A stretch of 9,114 bases of DNA from Ruminococcus sp. UBA7158. Lineage in GTDB: Bacteria; Bacillota; Clostridia; Oscillospirales; Ruminococcaceae. The notes under the pieces were generated by a model. The model was not told the DNA's origin. It saw only the letters and a program-made list of their open reading frames with translations, and made no database searches. Shown here piece after piece: positions 1-6,965 of the stretch. Both the position numbers and the translations under genes were made by a program. The stretch covers positions 25,991 through 35,104 of the forward strand of contig DKWG01000052.1 in assembly GCA_002491605.1 (NCBI GenBank), written 5' to 3'. Each line of letters begins with the position of its first letter. Position 1 is the first letter of the stretch.

Positions 1-372
1 CTTGCCGGTGCAGCCGTGGCAGATAGCATCTGCTCCCTCGGCTAAAGCTATCTCGGCGATCCTTTTAGCTATCGGGGGACGTGCGAATGCTGTTCCCAAA
101 AGATAATCCTCATACTTAGCGCCTGCTTGAACGCAGGGGAAAACATAGTCGTCTAAAAATTCCTTGGTTAAATCCTCAATGTAAAGCTTTGAAGCTCCGG
201 TTTTTAAAGCCTTCTCCTCAAGACCCTCAAGCTCGCTCGCCTGACCTACATTTCCCGAAACGGCGATTATCTCAGGGTTATTATAGTTTTCCTTGAGCCA
301 AGGGATGATTATGGAGGTATCAAGTCCTCCGGAGTATGCAAGTACTATTTTCTTTATGTTTTCTTTTTTCAT
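1..372 (-). CDS. argG: Argininosuccinate synthase, N-terminal part (runs off the left edge)
   Basis: ArgG joins citrulline and aspartate using ATP to give argininosuccinate, the penultimate step of arginine synthesis in the cytoplasm. The first 124 codons are visible, with no stop before the window edge; the family is about 400 residues, so roughly 280 are missing. The N-type ATP pyrophosphatase P-loop SGGLDTS is at residues 14-20, and the family signatures YLLGTAFARP (90-99) and ICHGCTGK (117-124) follow. The ATG at 372 is chosen because AAAGGA (380-385) lies 7 bases upstream and the P-loop sits at the expected distance from the N-terminus. It has its own promoter and arginine-repressor boxes upstream and is separated from purL by a terminator-like hairpin, so it probably starts an arginine transcription unit and is not the last gene of the purine operon. 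What follows it (argH would be typical) is outside the window. Confidence 0.96.
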   Translation of the reverse strand, partial: MKKENIKKIVLAYSGGLDTSIIIPWLKENYNNPEIIAVSGNVGQASELEGLEEKALKTGASKLYIEDLTKEFLDDYVFPCVQAGAKYEDYLLGTAFARPPIAKRIAEIALAEGADAICHGCTGK

Positions 373-388
373 AGCTGTATCCTTTCTA

Positions 389-407
389 CCGATGCTTTTT
401 GTATCGG
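389..407 (-). other. Small hairpin in the argG 5' leader
   Basis: CCGAT (389-393) and ATCGG (403-407) form a 5-bp stem in the transcript, with one further C-G pair beyond an A-C mismatch and an A-rich loop. It ends 3 bases before the argG ribosome binding motif AGAAAGGA. It is too small to be a riboswitch. It may protect the 5' end or expose the binding site, or it may have no role. Confidence 0.35.
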
Positions 408-430
408 CACTATAATTTTCATTGTCATTG

Positions 431-459
431 ATTATATCACCAAGCGAATAAATATGCAA
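431..459 (-). promoter_or_regulatory. Predicted sigma-A promoter of argG
   Basis: Read on the minus strand, a perfect -10 hexamer TATAAT (431-436) is preceded by TG one base away, giving the extended -10 form TGnTATAAT. Exactly 17 bases further upstream is TTGCAT (454-459), a weak -35 that matches the consensus only in TTG. The extended -10 would compensate for that. Transcription would start near position 424, leaving a leader of about 50 bases before the argG ATG. The two ARG boxes at 443-460 and 464-481 overlap or abut the -35, as expected for a repressible promoter. Confidence 0.8.
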
Positions 460-460
460 T
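443..460. promoter_or_regulatory. Proximal ARG box (ArgR/AhrC operator), weaker copy
   Basis: The plus strand AGCGAATAAATATGCAAT matches the arginine repressor consensus TNTGAATWWWWATTCANW at 13 of 16 specified positions (mismatches at 1, 3 and 14). It overlaps the -35 hexamer of the argG promoter, so binding would block RNA polymerase. It lies exactly 3 bp from the stronger distal box. Alone it would be marginal; the spacing and position make it credible. Confidence 0.65.
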
Positions 461-536
461 AGCTTTGAATAAAAATTCATCATTTCGTACGTTTATACAA
501 AAAAGCTGCATATAATCTGAATGCTTATTGCATATT
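451..536. repeat. 11-bp perfect inverted repeat flanking the argG operator region
   Basis: AATATGCAATA at 451-461 is the exact reverse complement of TATTGCATATT at 526-536, with 64 bp between the arms. The left arm covers the -35 and most of the right half of the proximal ARG box. Near the right arm, TCTGAAT at 516-522 is a perfect ARG half-site, though its other half is poor. The repeat could be a looping site or a chance match in AT-rich DNA. Confidence 0.4.
464..481. promoter_or_regulatory. Distal ARG box (ArgR/AhrC operator), near-perfect
   Basis: TTTGAATAAAAATTCATC matches the arginine repressor consensus TNTGAATWWWWATTCANW at every specified position except the last. It lies 4 bp upstream of the predicted argG -35. 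With the box at 443-460 it forms the classic tandem arrangement bound by one ArgR hexamer with arginine as co-repressor. The regulator gene is not in the window; its presence is inferred. Confidence 0.82.
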
Positions 537-547
537 AACAATGTAAA

Positions 548-579
548 GCGGCGCACAGCAAATATAAACTGTGCGCCGC
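548..579 (-). terminator. Terminator-like hairpin after purL
   Basis: An 11-bp perfect GC-rich stem (548-558 with 569-579, arm GCGGCGCACAG) closes a 10-base AU-rich loop. It lies about 77 bases past the purL stop, before the argG promoter. Read in the purL direction the stem is followed by TTTACATTGTT, a short and interrupted U-tract, so termination may be partial or assisted. A T6 run at 499-504 lies further on but has only a 4-bp stem before it. There is no U-tract on the plus-strand side, so the element serves the minus-strand operon. Confidence 0.68.
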
Positions 580-583
580 CGAG

Positions 584-648
584 AAATCAAAGGCTTCATC
601 GATATCTTCAGGCACATAATGCCCTCAATTCTTAAAAGCCGATGATTT
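584..648 (-). other. Imperfect long stem-loop just past the purL stop
   Basis: The arms 584-596 and 636-648 pair as AAATCA/TGATTT and GGCTT/AAGCC with a 2x2 internal loop (11 of 13 positions paired). The 39-base loop contains a small GGCA/TGCC hairpin. It starts 8 bases after the purL stop and precedes the terminator hairpin, so it would sit in the 3' untranslated part of the operon mRNA. A role in 3'-end stability is possible. No known RNA family was recognised. Confidence 0.4.
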
Positions 649-655
649 CATTGCT

Positions 656-3600
656 TTACTTAAAATACTTAACCGCCGCTTCAAACATTCTTATGTCATA
701 GTTGCCGGGGACGTTTTTATATAGTCCTGCACCTACTCTTTCTGAGTGTCCCATCTTTCCGAACACTCTGCCGTCGGGCGAGGTTATTCCCTCAATGGCA
801 TACATTGAATCGTTGGGGTTGAAGTGGATATCGCTTGTTGCGTTGCCCGAAAGGTCTACATACTGAGTTGCAATCTGACCGTTTTCGGCGAGCTTTTTAA
901 TAAGCTCTTCGCTTGCCAAAAATCTTCCTTCGCCGTGTGAAATCGGGACGTTCACAATGTCGCCGACATTCATCAGACTCAGCCATGGAGACTTATTGGA
1001 TGCGATTCTTGTTCTGACAATTCTCGACTGGTGGCGGGATATTGTGTTGAAGGTGAGCGTTGGGCAGCTTTCGTCGGTGTCAATAATTTTACCGTATGGC
1101 ACAAGTCCGAGCTTGATAAGTGCCTGGAAGCCGTTGCAGATTCCGCACATCAAGCCGTCTCTGTTTTCAAGAAGCTCTGTAACACCGTCCTTGATGGCAG
1201 CGTTTCTGAAGAAGGCAGTTATAAACTTTCCGCTTCCGTCAGGCTCGTCGCCTCCTGAGAAGCCGCCCGGGATGAATACCATCTGAGCATTTGAAAGCTT
1301 CTTAGCAAATGCGTCGACGCTTCTTGAAATGCCGTCGGCACTCAGGTTGTTTATAACAAGAATCTCAGGCTCAGCGCCTGCATCGGCAACAGCCTTTGCG
1401 CTGTCGTATTCACAGTTTGTTCCCGGGAATGCAGGAATCAAAACCTTGGGACGTGCGCACTTAACCAAAGGAGCCTTTCTTTCCTTTGCGGTGTACTCAA
1501 AGTTTTGCATATTTACACCGCTGTTTTTGATGTTGCAGCTGTAAACGCTTTCGAGCTTGTCCTCATATGCCTTTGAAAGCTCACTAAGCTCAACCGATTC
1601 GGAGTTCAGAGTGATTCTGCCGTCGTCGGTAATCTCGCCTATCGTTTTTACACCTTCGATGTCGCTTTGAACCTCGAGGATAAAGGACGCATAGCTGTAG
1701 CCGAACAGCTTGTCAAGCGTAACCTCGCTGTCGAGCTTGACTCCGAGACCGTTTCCGAATGCCATCTTCATAAGAGCTTCTGCAATACCGCCCATTCCGG
1801 GTGTGTAGCAGGAAACTGCCTGACCGCTTCTTATAAGTGCTGTTACCTTGTTGAAGGTGTCGATGAGCGAGCCTGTCTTGGGAAGTCCGTTTTCATCTGC
1901 CTCGGGAGTTATCATAACAAGCTTATTGCCTGCCTTCTTAAGCTCAGGAGAGATAATATCCTTGACCTTCTGAGTTGTTACGGCGAAGGAAACGAGTGTC
2001 GGGGGGACGTCTATATCCTCAAATGTACCGCTCATTGAGTCCTTGCCGCCTATTGAGCCTATGCCGAGCTCGAGCTGAGCCTTGAACGCACCCAAAAGTG
2101 CTGCCAAGGGCTTGCCCCAACGGCTTGCAGACTTGCCCGGGTGCTCAAAGTATTCCTGGAATGTCAGATAAACGTCCTTAAATTCAGCACCTGTTGCAAT
2201 CAGCTTTGAAACAGATTCAACAACCGCTAAATATGCTCCGTGATAAGGGCTCTTCTCTGTTATAAACGGATTGTAGCCGAATGCCATGAGCGAGCAGTCG
2301 TCTGTGTGCTTTTTCTCAACGGATATCTTTTGAACCATTGCCTGAATGGGAGTAAGCTGATACTTACCGCCGAACGGCATTAAAACAGTTCCTGCGCCGA
2401 TAGTCGAGTCAAATCTTTCGGAAAGACCTCTCTTTGAGCAGATGTTTAAATCCTCGGCAAGTGCGAGGTAGTTTTCCTTAAAGCTGCCTGTAACCTTCTT
2501 GTCAATGCTGCCGGGCTTTGCAGGCGCAACGTCTATATGCTTTTCTGCGCCGTTTGAATTCAAGAATTCACGGCTGATATTAACTATTTCCTTGCCGTTC
2601 CACTTCATAACAAGTCTTGGGTTTTCCATGACCTTAGCAACCGGTACAGCCTGCAAATTCTCACTGTTTGCTAAAGCCAAGAATGCGTCGACGTTATGCG
2701 GTTCGACAACAACAGCCATTCTCTCCTGCGACTCGCTTATTGCAAGCTCAGTGCCGTCAAGTCCTTCGTACTTCTTGGGAACAGCGTTTAAATCGATTTC
2801 CAAGCCGTCGGCAAGCTCGCCTATTGCTACTGATACGCCGCCTGCGCCGAAATCGTTGCAGCGCTTTATCATCAAGCAGGCTTCTTTGTTTCTGAACAAA
2901 CGCTGAAGCTTTCTTTCCTCGGGTGCGTTGCCCTTTTGAACCTCAGCTCCGCAGGTTTCAAGCGACTGTGCAGTGTGTGACTTAGATGAGCCTGTTGCTC
3001 CTCCGCAGCCGTCACGTCCTGTGCTGCCGCCCAAAAGAATAACGATATCGCCCGCTGACGGAACTTCACGTCTTACGTTCTCTTGAGGAGCGGCGGCAAT
3101 AACCGCGCCTATTTCCATTCTCTTTGCAGCATATCCCGGGTGATAAATCTCATCGACAATGCCGGTTGCAAGTCCTATCTGGTTGCCGTAGGATGAATAT
3201 CCGGCGGCGGCTGTTGTTACAATCTTTCTCTGCGGAAGCTTACCCTTTATAGTCTCGGAAACAGGCTTTAAGGGGTCGGCAGCGCCTGTAACTCTCATTG
3301 CGCCGTATACATATGAACGTCCCGAAAGCGGGTCTCTTATGGCTCCGCCTATGCAGGTTGCAGCTCCGCCGAAGGGTTCTATCTCTGTCGGATGGTTGTG
3401 TGTCTCGTTTTTAAAGAGCAGGAGCCAAGGCTCGCTTACACCGTCTACGTCTACGTTGATCTTAACCGTGCAGGCGTTTATCTCCTCCGACTCATCAAGC
3501 TTATCAAGCTTGCCGTATTTCTTCAGATACTTAACCGCAACTGTAGCTAAGTCCATTAAGCATATCGGCTTTGTTCTGCCAAGCTCACGTCTAACGCTTA

Positions 3601-4345
3601 AGTACTCTTCATATGCCGACTGCAAAAGCTCGTCCTCAAAGGTTACATTGTCAATAACAGTGAGGAAGGTTGTGTGACGGCAGTGGTCAGACCAATAGGT
3701 GTCTATCATCCTTATTTCTGTGATGGTGGGGTCTCTGTGCTCCGAGATGAAATACTGCTGGCAGAATGCTATGTCGTCAGCGTCCATAGCCAAGCCGTAT
3801 GACTTGACGAATTCCTCAAGACCTGCTCTGTTAAGCTTGGTAAAGCCGTCAAGGGTTTTAACCTCAGTGGGAATATCGTATTTGATGTTGAGGGTCTCAG
3901 GCTTTTCAAGGCTTGCCTCTCTTGCCTCAACGGGGTTTATAACGTACTTCTTGATTTCCCTGATGTCGTCCTCGGTCAAAGCACCGTACAAAGCGTATAC
4001 CTTCGCAGTGCGGATAAGCGGTCTTTCACCCTGAGAAATTATCTGAATGCACTGTGAAGCCGAATCGGCACGCTGGTCAAACTGTCCGGGCAGATATTCA
4101 ACTGCAAAGACATATGCGCCGCCCAAGTCAGGATTGTCGGACAAAATATCCAGCTGCGGCTCTGAGAATACCGTCTTTTTAGCGTAGTCAAAAAGCTCGT
4201 CTGAGATGTTTTCAGCGTCATATCTGTTAATTATTCTGACATCCTCAAGCCTGGATATGCCCAAAAGCGTTTTAGCGTCGGACAAAAGCGCCTTCGCTTC
4301 ATGAGCAAGCTCCTTTTTCTTTTCAACAAAAATTCTGTAAACCAT
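656..4345 (-). CDS. purL: Phosphoribosylformylglycinamidine synthase, single-chain clostridial type
   Basis: PurL converts FGAR, glutamine and ATP to FGAM (step 4 of purine synthesis). At 1229 residues it is the one-chain form that carries its own glutaminase, so no PurS or PurQ is needed. The order is: N-terminal PurS-like region (about 1-150); linker with DTYWSDHCRHTTF (215-227); first synthase half with FKNETHNHPTEIEPFGG (311-327) and GRDGCGGATGSS (443-454); second half with GIGSIGGKDSMSG (761-773); then a class I glutamine amidotransferase domain from about 965. There C1070 in GICNGFQ is the expected nucleophile, with H1200 and E1202 in GHSERV completing the triad. All are intact. An in-frame TAA at 4352-4354, two codons before the ATG, fixes the start at 4345 or later, and MVYRIFVEKK fits the family N-terminus. 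The best ribosome binding motif is unusually far away (4387-4394). It is the last gene of the purine operon. Confidence 0.97.
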   Translation of the reverse strand: MVYRIFVEKKKELAHEAKALLSDAKTLLGISRLEDVRIINRYDAENISDELFDYAKKTVFSEPQLDILSDNPDLGGAYVFAVEYLPGQFDQRADSASQCIQIISQGERPLIRTAKVYALYGALTEDDIREIKKYVINPVEAREASLEKPETLNIKYDIPTEVKTLDGFTKLNRAGLEEFVKSYGLAMDADDIAFCQQYFISEHRDPTITEIRMIDTYWSDHCRHTTFLTVIDNVTFEDELLQSAYEEYLSVRRELGRTKPICLMDLATVAVKYLKKYGKLDKLDESEEINACTVKINVDVDGVSEPWLLLFKNETHNHPTEIEPFGGAATCIGGAIRDPLSGRSYVYGAMRVTGAADPLKPVSETIKGKLPQRKIVTTAAAGYSSYGNQIGLATGIVDEIYHPGYAAKRMEIGAVIAAAPQENVRREVPSAGDIVILLGGSTGRDGCGGATGSSKSHTAQSLETCGAEVQKGNAPEERKLQRLFRNKEACLMIKRCNDFGAGGVSVAIGELADGLEIDLNAVPKKYEGLDGTELAISESQERMAVVVEPHNVDAFLALANSENLQAVPVAKVMENPRLVMKWNGKEIVNISREFLNSNGAEKHIDVAPAKPGSIDKKVTGSFKENYLALAEDLNICSKRGLSERFDSTIGAGTVLMPFGGKYQLTPIQAMVQKISVEKKHTDDCSLMAFGYNPFITEKSPYHGAYLAVVESVSKLIATGAEFKDVYLTFQEYFEHPGKSASRWGKPLAALLGAFKAQLELGIGSIGGKDSMSGTFEDIDVPPTLVSFAVTTQKVKDIISPELKKAGNKLVMITPEADENGLPKTGSLIDTFNKVTALIRSGQAVSCYTPGMGGIAEALMKMAFGNGLGVKLDSEVTLDKLFGYSYASFILEVQSDIEGVKTIGEITDDGRITLNSESVELSELSKAYEDKLESVYSCNIKNSGVNMQNFEYTAKERKAPLVKCARPKVLIPAFPGTNCEYDSAKAVADAGAEPEILVINNLSADGISRSVDAFAKKLSNAQMVFIPGGFSGGDEPDGSGKFITAFFRNAAIKDGVTELLENRDGLMCGICNGFQALIKLGLVPYGKIIDTDESCPTLTFNTISRHQSRIVRTRIASNKSPWLSLMNVGDIVNVPISHGEGRFLASEELIKKLAENGQIATQYVDLSGNATSDIHFNPNDSMYAIEGITSPDGRVFGKMGHSERVGAGLYKNVPGNYDIRMFEAAVKYFK

Positions 4346-4425
4346 TTTACTTTAATCACCAATGCCCTAATTGATTTTTGGGGCAGTCCTTTCTGTAAAT
4401 TAGGTAAACTTAATCTAAATTCTCA
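4346..4425 (-). promoter_or_regulatory. purL leader with displaced ribosome binding motif and hairpin
   Basis: The 80 bases between purD and purL contain AGAAAGGA (4387-4394 on the minus strand), the motif used by the neighbouring genes, but it lies 41 bases from the purL ATG. Between them is a hairpin: TGCCC (4363-4367) with GGGCA (4381-4385) around a 13-base loop, starting one base after the motif. An alternative pairing AATCA/TGATT would exclude it. Directly before the ATG only a weak purine stretch (AAAGTAAA) is seen. In-frame upstream starts are ruled out by TAA at 4352-4354. This may tune purL translation. Confidence 0.45.
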
Positions 4426-5694
4426 TCAATTATTCTTGGCTTTAAGCGCTCTTGCGCCTATGTCCCTGCGGTAATAAGCATTGCCAAAGCTAATCTTTTC
4501 AACGCTTTTATATGCTGCTGCAATTGCCGATTCAAGAGTATCGCCAAGCGAGGTAACGCCAAGAACTCTTCCGCCGTCGGATAAAAGCTTGCCATCCTTA
4601 AGCTTTGCTCCTGCAACGTAAACGTTATGCTTAACCTCATCGGGAATGCTTATTTCATATCCCTTTTCATATGCCAAAGGATATCCGTTTGAAGCCATTA
4701 TAACACAGCAAGCGTTTTTATGGCTGAACTTAACCTCGATATCTGAAAGGGTCTCGTTGGTAACGGCCTGCATAACTGTCAATAGATCTGTTTCAAGGAG
4801 CGGCAAAACAACCTGAGTTTCGGGGTCGCCGAAACGGCAGTTGTATTCTATTACCTTAGGACCGTCCTTAGTGAGCATCAATCCAAAATATAAACATCCT
4901 TTAAAGGTTCTGCCCTCTTTGTTCATGGCGTTGATTGTGGGGAGGAATATTTCGTCCATACATCTTTTTGCAACGTCCTCGGTGTAATAGGGGTTGGGGG
5001 CAATTGTACCCATTCCGCCTGTGTTCAAGCCCTCGTCGCCGTCGTGCGCACGCTTATGATCCATCGATGAAATCATGGGAACAACCGTCTTGCCGTCTGT
5101 AAACGACAGAACCGACACCTCGGGTCCTTCCAAGAACTCCTCAATAACAATGCTGTCGCCGCTTGAGCCGAACTTTCTGTCCTGCATTATCTCCTTAACA
5201 GCGCTGAAGGCTTCTTCCCTTGTAAGGCAAACTATTGCGCCCTTGCCCAGAGCCAGGCCGTCAGCCTTTACAACTGTCGGAATAGGTGCGGTTTCAAGAT
5301 ACTTTAAAGCCGATTCGGCACTTGTAAACACCTCATAAGCAGCTGTAGGTATGCCGTATTTCTTCATAAGGTTTTTGGAAAATACCTTACTGCCCTCAAT
5401 AACGGCGGCGTTTGCTCTCGGACCGAAAGCCTTTATTCCCTTTTGCTCCAAAGCGTCGACGCATCCCAAAACAAGCGGGTCATCAGGGGCAACTACGGCG
5501 TAGTCCACCTTATTGTCTACGGCAAACTCAACTATTTTTTCTATATCCTTAGCTCCTATAGCCACGCACTCGGCGTCGGCGGCAATTCCGCCGTTGCCCG
5601 GGAGCGCATAGATTTTTTCAACCGAAGGGTTTTCCTTGAGCTTTTTTATAATGGCGTGCTCTCTTCCGCCTGAACCAACGACTAAAATCTTCAT
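4426..5694 (-). CDS. purD: Phosphoribosylamine-glycine ligase (GAR synthetase)
   Basis: PurD ligates glycine to phosphoribosylamine with ATP (step 2 of purine synthesis). The 422 residues match the full family length (E. coli about 429). The N-terminal domain opens with MKILVVGSGGREHA (1-14). The ATP-grasp region has KADGLALGKGA (143-153), EEFLEGPEVSV (185-195), MDHKRAHDGDEGLNTGGMG (211-229) and the metal/ATP-binding EYNCRFGDPETQVVLP (283-298). The C-terminal domain has GGRVLGVTSLGDTL (374-387) and YYRRDIGARAL (407-417). The segment APDDPLVLG (69-77) replaces the GPEAPLV form of enterobacteria; from memory this is common in Clostridia. The ATG at 5694 has AAAGGA (5708-5713) 13 bases upstream, a rather long spacing. 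It lies 53 bases after purH and 80 before purL, in the same operon. Confidence 0.97.
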   Translation of the reverse strand: MKILVVGSGGREHAIIKKLKENPSVEKIYALPGNGGIAADAECVAIGAKDIEKIVEFAVDNKVDYAVVAPDDPLVLGCVDALEQKGIKAFGPRANAAVIEGSKVFSKNLMKKYGIPTAAYEVFTSAESALKYLETAPIPTVVKADGLALGKGAIVCLTREEAFSAVKEIMQDRKFGSSGDSIVIEEFLEGPEVSVLSFTDGKTVVPMISSMDHKRAHDGDEGLNTGGMGTIAPNPYYTEDVAKRCMDEIFLPTINAMNKEGRTFKGCLYFGLMLTKDGPKVIEYNCRFGDPETQVVLPLLETDLLTVMQAVTNETLSDIEVKFSHKNACCVIMASNGYPLAYEKGYEISIPDEVKHNVYVAGAKLKDGKLLSDGGRVLGVTSLGDTLESAIAAAYKSVEKISFGNAYYRRDIGARALKAKNN

Positions 5695-5697
5695 AGG

Positions 5698-5728
5698 TAA
5701 GACTGTTTCCTTTCTTCAAGTAGTCTTA
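5698..5728 (-). promoter_or_regulatory. purD ribosome binding site in a hairpin loop
   Basis: TAAGAC (5698-5703) and GTCTTA (5723-5728) form a perfect 6-bp stem whose 19-base loop contains the ribosome binding motif AGAAAGGA. The 3' arm ends 3 bases before the purD ATG. The stem is AT-rich and weak. It could shorten the effective distance from binding site to start, or compete with initiation. Confidence 0.35.
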
Positions 5729-5747
5729 TACAACAATCAATTATGAA

Positions 5748-6932
5748 TCAATGGTGGAACAATCTCATGCCGGTGAACGCCATGGCAATTCCGTATTTGT
5801 TGCATCTTTCGATTACAACGTCGTCTCTTATAGATCCGCCCGGCTCAGCGATGTACATAACTCCGCTTCTGTGCGCTCTTTCGATGTTGTCGTCAAACGG
5901 GAAGAAAGCGTCTGAACCAAGTGAAACTCCGGTTATAGAGTCGAGATAAGCTCTTGCTTCTTCATTTGTGAGCGGCTCGGGACGGGTTGTGAAGTACTTC
6001 TGCCATACGCCGTCAGCTGTTACGTCCTCTTCGTTCTTGTTGATGTAGCCGTCTATGACGTTGTCACGGTCGGGTCTGCCGATAGTGTCCTTAAAGGGCA
6101 GATTTAAAACCTTGTCGTGCTGGCGCAGGAACCATGTGTCTGCCTTTGTACCTGCAAGACGTGTGCAGTGGATTCTTGACTGCTGACCTGCGCCGACGCC
6201 GATAGCCTGTCCGTCATATGCAAAGCAAACGGAGTTGGACTGTGTATACTTAAGTGTGATTAAGGATATAATTAAGTCTCTTACTGCTTCCTCGGGAAGT
6301 GTTTTAACATCAGTTACAACGTTTGAAAGAAGCTCACGGTTTATTTTGAAGTTATTTCTTCCCTGCTCGAAGGTTATGCCGTATACCTGCTTGTGCTCAA
6401 CAGGCATGGGGACAAAATCGGGGTCGATTTTAACTATATTGTAGCTTCCCTTTCTCTTGGACTTGAGTATTTCAAGTGCCTCAGGCTCGTATCCGGGAGC
6501 GATAACACCGTCTGAAACCTCACGCTTTATGAGCTTGGCGGTCGTAACGTCGCAGACGTCGGAAAGCGCAACCCAGTCGCCGAAGGAACACATTCTGTCT
6601 GTTCCTCTTGCTCTTGCATATGCCAAAGCCAAGGGTGATGCGTCTAAGTCCTCGATATCGTCAACAAAGCAAGCCTTTTTGAGCTTATCAGACATCGGGA
6701 TTCCGACTGCCGCCGATGTAGGGCTGACGTGCTTAAAGGATGTTACGGCAGGAAGTCCCAGCGCCTCCTTAAGCTCCTTAACCAGCTGCCAGCTGTTAAA
6801 AGCGTCTAAAAAGTTGATGTATCCCGGTCTGCCGTTTAAAATCTCTATAGGAAGCTCGCTGCCGTCCTCCATAAATATCTTAGAGGGCTTCTGATTGGGG
6901 TTGCAGCCGTATTTAAGTTCAAATTCTTTCAT
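5748..6932 (-). CDS. purH: AICAR transformylase, lacking the PurH cyclohydrolase domain
   Basis: This enzyme transfers a formyl group from 10-formyltetrahydrofolate to AICAR, giving FAICAR (step 9). It is 394 residues against about 510-530 for bifunctional PurH. It aligns only with the transformylase part and lacks the MGS-like IMP cyclohydrolase domain that normally fills the first ~200 residues. The start is not a truncation artefact: the ATG at 6932 has AAAGGA 11 bases upstream and only 33 bases separate it from the previous gene. The catalytic Lys-His pair is K67-H68 in SFKHVSPTSAAVG (65-77). The conserved TQSNSV (230-235), GVGAGQQSRIHCTRLAG (245-261) and C-terminal FTGMRLFHH (386-394) are present. 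Its product would be closed to IMP by the cyclohydrolase domain encoded immediately upstream. The symbol purH is used by convention. Confidence 0.95.
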   Translation of the reverse strand: MKEFELKYGCNPNQKPSKIFMEDGSELPIEILNGRPGYINFLDAFNSWQLVKELKEALGLPAVTSFKHVSPTSAAVGIPMSDKLKKACFVDDIEDLDASPLALAYARARGTDRMCSFGDWVALSDVCDVTTAKLIKREVSDGVIAPGYEPEALEILKSKRKGSYNIVKIDPDFVPMPVEHKQVYGITFEQGRNNFKINRELLSNVVTDVKTLPEEAVRDLIISLITLKYTQSNSVCFAYDGQAIGVGAGQQSRIHCTRLAGTKADTWFLRQHDKVLNLPFKDTIGRPDRDNVIDGYINKNEEDVTADGVWQKYFTTRPEPLTNEEARAYLDSITGVSLGSDAFFPFDDNIERAHRSGVMYIAEPGGSIRDDVVIERCNKYGIAMAFTGMRLFHH

Positions 6933-6934
6933 AG

Positions 6935-6954
6935 TTAAGGTTTTCCTTTCTTAA
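6935..6954 (-). promoter_or_regulatory. purH ribosome binding site in a hairpin loop
   Basis: TTAAG (6935-6939) and CTTAA (6950-6954) pair around a 10-base loop that contains AAAGGA. A competing fold pairs AAGG with CCTT around an AAAA tetraloop and would hide the site. The 3' arm ends 2 bases before the purH ATG. The layout resembles the purD leader, but the stem is short and may be a chance match. Confidence 0.3.
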
Positions 6955-6965
6955 TCATTAGGCGA

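Noticed and set aside
499..504. T6 run on the minus strand as a second intrinsic terminator
   Set aside because: Only a 4-bp stem (GCAT/ATGC) with a 9-base loop precedes it, and 3 bases separate stem and run; this is too weak to call.
531..621. Short minus-strand frame starting with ATG at about 621 and reading across the terminator hairpin (about 30 codons)
   Set aside because: It has no good ribosome binding site, runs through the 11-bp hairpin, and its peptide resembles nothing known; it is a chance frame in non-coding DNA.
373..655. Possible riboswitch or small RNA gene between purL and argG
   Set aside because: No purine, PRPP or other riboswitch core was recognised. The predicted argG leader is only about 50 bases with a small hairpin, and the region is explained by 3' hairpins, a promoter and ARG boxes.
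2499..2906. Plus-strand open frame of 135 codons inside purL
   Set aside because: It is antisense to conserved PurL coding sequence, has no recognisable domain, and is Ser/Pro/Ala-rich, as expected from the reverse complement of biased codons. Other plus-strand frames (for example 6457-6894 and 3339-3677) are of the same kind.
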